Part shown: positions 13,601 to 15,664 of the stretch, piece after piece
Position numbering within the stretch: the first letter of the stretch is position 1
How the letters are laid out: every line of letters begins with the position of its first letter
NCBI GenBank assembly: GCA_902773475.1
Contig: CACYEO010000025.1
Span: 1 to 15,664, forward strand
Source: an uncultured bacterium
GTDB taxonomy: Bacteria; Verrucomicrobiota; Kiritimatiellia; RFP12; UBA1067
Reading direction: 5' to 3'
Length of the DNA stretch: 15,664 bases
The notes under the pieces: generated by a model
What the model saw: only the letters and a program-made list of their open reading frames with translations
Databases searched by the model: none
Told to the model about the DNA's origin: nothing
Made by a program: the position numbers and the translations under genes

Positions 13601-15453
13601 TTCCTTCCAAGCCGGGCCGCTTCACTGCGGTGTTCGCCGTGACATACGCCGACAAGAAGAGCGCCAAGAGCGTAAAATCCTTTATCGTCGAGGACGGCGG
13701 ATCTTCCTACCTGTCGGTCTACAGCGCGGATGAATCCCTCGGAACCGTGACCGGCGGCGGCGTGTATTCCGCAGGCTCCAAGATCAAGCTCTCCGCAAAG
13801 GCCGCCGACAAGAAGTGCGTTTTCTCCGGCTGGAAACTGATTATGAATGCGGAGGCCGAAGGCGGCGAAATCAAAGAGGTCGCCGTTCCGTACTACGTGA
13901 TGCAGCATCTCGACGGCGTGGATTACCGCTCCGCTTCGGCAACCGTCACGTTCCTCTCGCCCGAATACTACCCAATCCAGAATGTCGCGGGCGGCATCGC
14001 CGGAACATTCATCCCGGCAGAAGAGGACGAGTCTGTCGAGATAGTCTTCACCGACGACGGTTATGAAGAAGGCGAATGGGGCGAAGACGTTCCTTTCGTG
14101 TTCGAGATCGACGATCTCGACAGTTCCAAGACCGCTGAGTTCATGGTTCTTTCCGAAACCCTCCCCAAGGTCACGGTCAAAGACCTCCCCAAGGGGCTTG
14201 CCATCGATCTCGTGCGCGGTGTGCTGTCCTACGACAGTTCGGACAAGGCTGCGGTCGTTCCCGGCGTCCACACGGTGACGCTCACCGCCGTGAACCAGAC
14301 CAAGAAATCCACGACAAGGGAAATCACGGTGACGATTCCCAACAAGACGTGCGACGCGATCGACACCAACCCCGAATTCGACGCATATCCGCTCATGATC
14401 GGAATGCCCGCGGGAGACGTCTTTGAATCGACGGGCCTGAACGAAGATTACGCCGAAGACGGCTGGACGCTTTCCGCAAGCGGTCTTCCCGCCGGCGTGA
14501 CGTTCAAGAACGGCGTGTTCTCCGGTACGCCTTCCAAGGCCGGCGCCTACACCGTCACGCTCTCGGCCAAGAAGAAAGGCGAGGAAACGCAGGTTGCCAC
14601 GATAACTGTGATTGTTGAAGCGCTCCCGGCGTGGGCAACCGGTACGTTCAACGGCGAAAGCGCTGCAGTCCAGAACGTTTCCGCGGAAAACGAACTTCGC
14701 TTCGCGGGCTCTTCCACCGTCACGATAACGGACAAGGGCGCGCTTTCCGGCAGCCTGAATCTCGTTCCCGCGCATGGGACGGGGGCCAAGAAAGTTTCTT
14801 TCAAGGCTGCGGCGATAAGCGAAACGGTTGAAATCGACGGCGGGCTCGCGCCGCTCGTCCGGTCCGATGCGGACGAAGACGAAGCGTGGCTCTATCCCCA
14901 GGAAGGGGAAACCGCATTCGTGTACCGCGATGTGGAATTCGTCCTTGGAACCGCGAAATACCGCATGGACGTCTACGTCTACGCGATGGGAGCCGACGAA
15001 GACGGAAACATTCTCGGCAGGGTTTCGACGTTCCTGCTTGAAAACACGGAAGAGGACGGCGTGGAGTTTATCGCATCCCAAAGCGCGTGGTCCAATCCCC
15101 TCGTCCCCGAACCCGTGTTTGCAGGCAAGCCCGTCGCGACTGTCGATGTGGACGGCGAGCTCGAAGGGCTTTCCGCAACGCTCATCGACGCTGGAGTCGA
15201 GAAACTCGAATTTTCGTTCGGCGCGAAGGGCGCAGTTTCCGTGAAGGCGTTCAAGCAGGGCGCGAAGAGCGCGTCCGAGACTGTCAGCGCCCAGATGGAA
15301 GTTCTCCGCCAGTTCGACGGCGGCACCTGCTTCGTAGGCCAGGTCATTGTGGCGCTTCCCAAGTCCGGCGCCGCCGCGAGGGTCTGGTTCAAATTGGAAG
15401 CGGACGGAGACGGAAAGATTCACGCGGATGGCATAGTCGTAGAACTGGATTGA
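10699..15453 (+). CDS. Giant secreted repeat protein: InlB-type B-repeats alternating with putative-Ig (He_PIG) modules
   Basis: The 1584-residue protein starts with a Sec signal peptide (MLKKSLIAGLLASSISAYA, cleavage expected after Ala19). B-repeat-like units with the mark GxKVxLKAxxAKxYxFxGW lie at about 21-98, 398-487, 701-780 and 1002-1112. Between them are all-beta Ig-like modules marked by SGLPxGLxxD, then GxPTKPGxYTVxxSAKN: about 102-192, 195-294, 295-396, 488-587, 588-700, 782-894, 895-1001, 1113-1214 and 1215-1310. Residues 1311-1584, opening AWATGTFNG, form a separate Gly-rich beta domain at the C-terminus. No catalytic motif, LPxTG, PEP-CTERM or type IX sorting signal is visible. 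It is acidic overall. Export across the inner membrane is clear; surface display or release is inferred, perhaps through the T2SS whose gspK lies at the left edge. Adhesion, matrix or glycan binding are possible functions, but none is shown. The next gene begins 4 nt after the stop. Confidence 0.9.
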   Translation: MLKKSLIAGLLASSISAYAGHVKVYVGGESAGMGTVTAVDKNFAEGAKVALKATAAKGYAFAGWYIAGEPASLDTDWRNPASTYVAGAEDVEITAEFVAPGDDFLDFDLSETFAWFEIGESAGEPLELGDSFASVSFPSVTVSGLPAGLKFDAKKLTLGGAPTKPGRYTVSVSAKNASGYKYAQAFECRVGNVSSDRVSGVDYDGGIYAGEEVDVALEDIFDIGDEFVSITLSGLPAGLKLVKEDESYYVRGTVSKAGDFVVTAKVTFPTDAEGANKKTTESATALWTVLPPDPADYGVDFYGISELAVGSPVYAEDAVVGEYDNESKTGVTKISGLPSGLSAVKFTDGVTVVYAVEGTPSACGFFNATATVSYMDDETGKKKTATVSMPVYVADSASVFVNASVFVPEDAGENFVPGGSVSGYGVYHPGEKVTLKAAPAKGCVFAGWCDFEGEPVSAPGTDYRATTQTFVLSADSILDWSAGFASAEDDAFIAISDLEEMPSFSSDEPAYIPFYVDSISAPSVTVTGLPKGFSLEADGEDAGWYSLSYNPETAKDKPAPGFYEVVVKAVNVSKASDTAVCMIQIQNWTSDAIDVEDDLGEFVPGEEIDPLDFSGVVDFDKGVTLAVSGLPKGLVFNAKANESKGIEANTVTGKPTAPGIYTIVFTAKVPVSSSEKNGKIVYAYGKESEVATATLTVLPYPELAVEVDEDAAAAGCKVSGAGNYPSGTKVSLKATPAKDYVFIGWDGLGEDASILDVKNPALSYVTGADDAILTALFVHVSEDWLYVWDAGDLGVEESETEPFVFALNEPVAVPSAVLDLVDSGSLPSVSAAGLPAGVKLDSKTLLLSGKPTKPGVFYVTLSAKNTGGYTFVRVVRAVVLNADGTEPEEPNEQNDAEIGDLDNLDGMFTTGIPCLADDKEDVEINIPGNPATGAAVSKVAVSGLPDGLSATVEIDSEFGDAVCSISGIPSKPGRFTAVFAVTYADKKSAKSVKSFIVEDGGSSYLSVYSADESLGTVTGGGVYSAGSKIKLSAKAADKKCVFSGWKLIMNAEAEGGEIKEVAVPYYVMQHLDGVDYRSASATVTFLSPEYYPIQNVAGGIAGTFIPAEEDESVEIVFTDDGYEEGEWGEDVPFVFEIDDLDSSKTAEFMVLSETLPKVTVKDLPKGLAIDLVRGVLSYDSSDKAAVVPGVHTVTLTAVNQTKKSTTREITVTIPNKTCDAIDTNPEFDAYPLMIGMPAGDVFESTGLNEDYAEDGWTLSASGLPAGVTFKNGVFSGTPSKAGAYTVTLSAKKKGEETQVATITVIVEALPAWATGTFNGESAAVQNVSAENELRFAGSSTVTITDKGALSGSLNLVPAHGTGAKKVSFKAAAISETVEIDGGLAPLVRSDADEDEAWLYPQEGETAFVYRDVEFVLGTAKYRMDVYVYAMGADEDGNILGRVSTFLLENTEEDGVEFIASQSAWSNPLVPEPVFAGKPVATVDVDGELEGLSATLIDAGVEKLEFSFGAKGAVSVKAFKQGAKSASETVSAQMEVLRQFDGGTCFVGQVIVALPKSGAAARVWFKLEADGDGKIHADGIVVELD

Positions 15454-15457
15454 CCGC

Positions 15458-15664
15458 GTGGAAAAGTTCTTCAACATCGCGGGGCCTTGCAATCCGGCCA
15501 AACATTACATGCTTTCGGCGACGGAGCGTCTGCCGGATATTGTTTCTCTCGTCCGCAAGGAACAGTATTTCGTCATTCATGCGCAAAGGCAGTGCGGCAA
15601 GACGACTGCGCTTCTCGCGCTGAGGAACGAAATCAATTCCGGCAGCGAGCGCGTTGCGATGTAC
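15458..15664 (+). CDS. AAA-like ATPase, N-terminal part (truncated by the window)
   Basis: From GTG 15458, 4 nt after the stop of the giant gene, the frame is open for 69 codons to the right edge. The start MEKFFNIAGPCNPAKHYML, then YFVIHAQRQCGKTTALLAL, matches the AAA-like ATPase proteins that begin FFNxAGPxNPxxHY and carry a P-loop of the form APRQTGKTT. Here the Walker A is AQRQCGKTT (residues 42-50), with Ala in place of the first Gly, as is normal for that family. These proteins often have a PD-(D/E)XK-like nuclease region at the C-terminus, which cannot be seen here. The start has no clear Shine-Dalgarno, so translation may be coupled to the upstream gene. The gene spacing suggests co-transcription. 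Role unknown; the family is found in many copies in some gut bacteria. Confidence 0.75.
   Translation, partial: MEKFFNIAGPCNPAKHYMLSATERLPDIVSLVRKEQYFVIHAQRQCGKTTALLALRNEINSGSERVAMY

Noticed and set aside
11815..15501. Open reading frame of 1228 codons on the minus strand opposite the giant repeat gene
   Set aside because: GC-rich DNA with strong third-position bias leaves long antisense frames open. The product is Arg/His/Gly-rich with no domain, and the plus-strand gene has promoter, ribosome site, signal peptide and clear repeats.

Overview
The window reads as a chromosome segment of a GC-rich, two-membraned (Gram-negative type) bacterium. Evidence for an outer membrane is a Pal lipoprotein, a type II secretion pseudopilin and an RND efflux pump with its outer-membrane channel. 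The best guess for lineage is the Kiritimatiellota/Verrucomicrobiota side of the PVC superphylum, probably an uncultured gut or anaerobic member. This rests mainly on the giant secreted protein that alternates InlB-type B-repeats with putative-Ig (He_PIG) modules, an architecture I associate with Kiritimatiellae. It is an inference from style, not from a marker gene.

Layout. (1) 1-1091, minus strand: the 5' part of a gspK-like type II secretion gene that runs off the left edge. (2) 1092-1231: a divergent promoter region. (3) 1232-1828: pal, with its own promoter and a strong terminator. (4) 1901-4844: a tightly packed operon of a TatB-like gene, tatC and a TrkH/KtrB potassium transporter, each junction being a 4-nt ATGA overlap. 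The TatC carries a large charged insert. (5) 4845-5183: an octamer repeat array, a consensus promoter and a long structured 5' UTR. (6) 5184-5558: a small RRM RNA-binding protein with an RGG/GGY tail, followed by a terminator. (7) 5670-10453: an efflux operon with a consensus promoter and a perfect inverted-repeat operator, encoding an RND pump and an OprM/NodT-type channel but no membrane fusion protein. (8) 10454-10698: an intergenic region with two different six-unit octamer arrays and a consensus promoter. (9) 10699-15453: a 1584-residue secreted repeat protein. (10) 15458-15664: the start of an AAA-type ATPase, cut by the right edge.

Most of the window concerns the cell envelope: export across the inner membrane (Tat), across the outer membrane (T2SS), envelope tethering (Pal), ion uptake, drug or solute efflux, and a secreted modular protein. 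No tRNA, rRNA, CRISPR array, insertion sequence or phage gene was seen. The least ordinary signals are the TatC insert with its altered binding-site residues, the paired inverted octamer arrays together with the CTAG octamer array, the operator-controlled pump operon without an adaptor gene, and the higher-order repeat plan of the giant protein.
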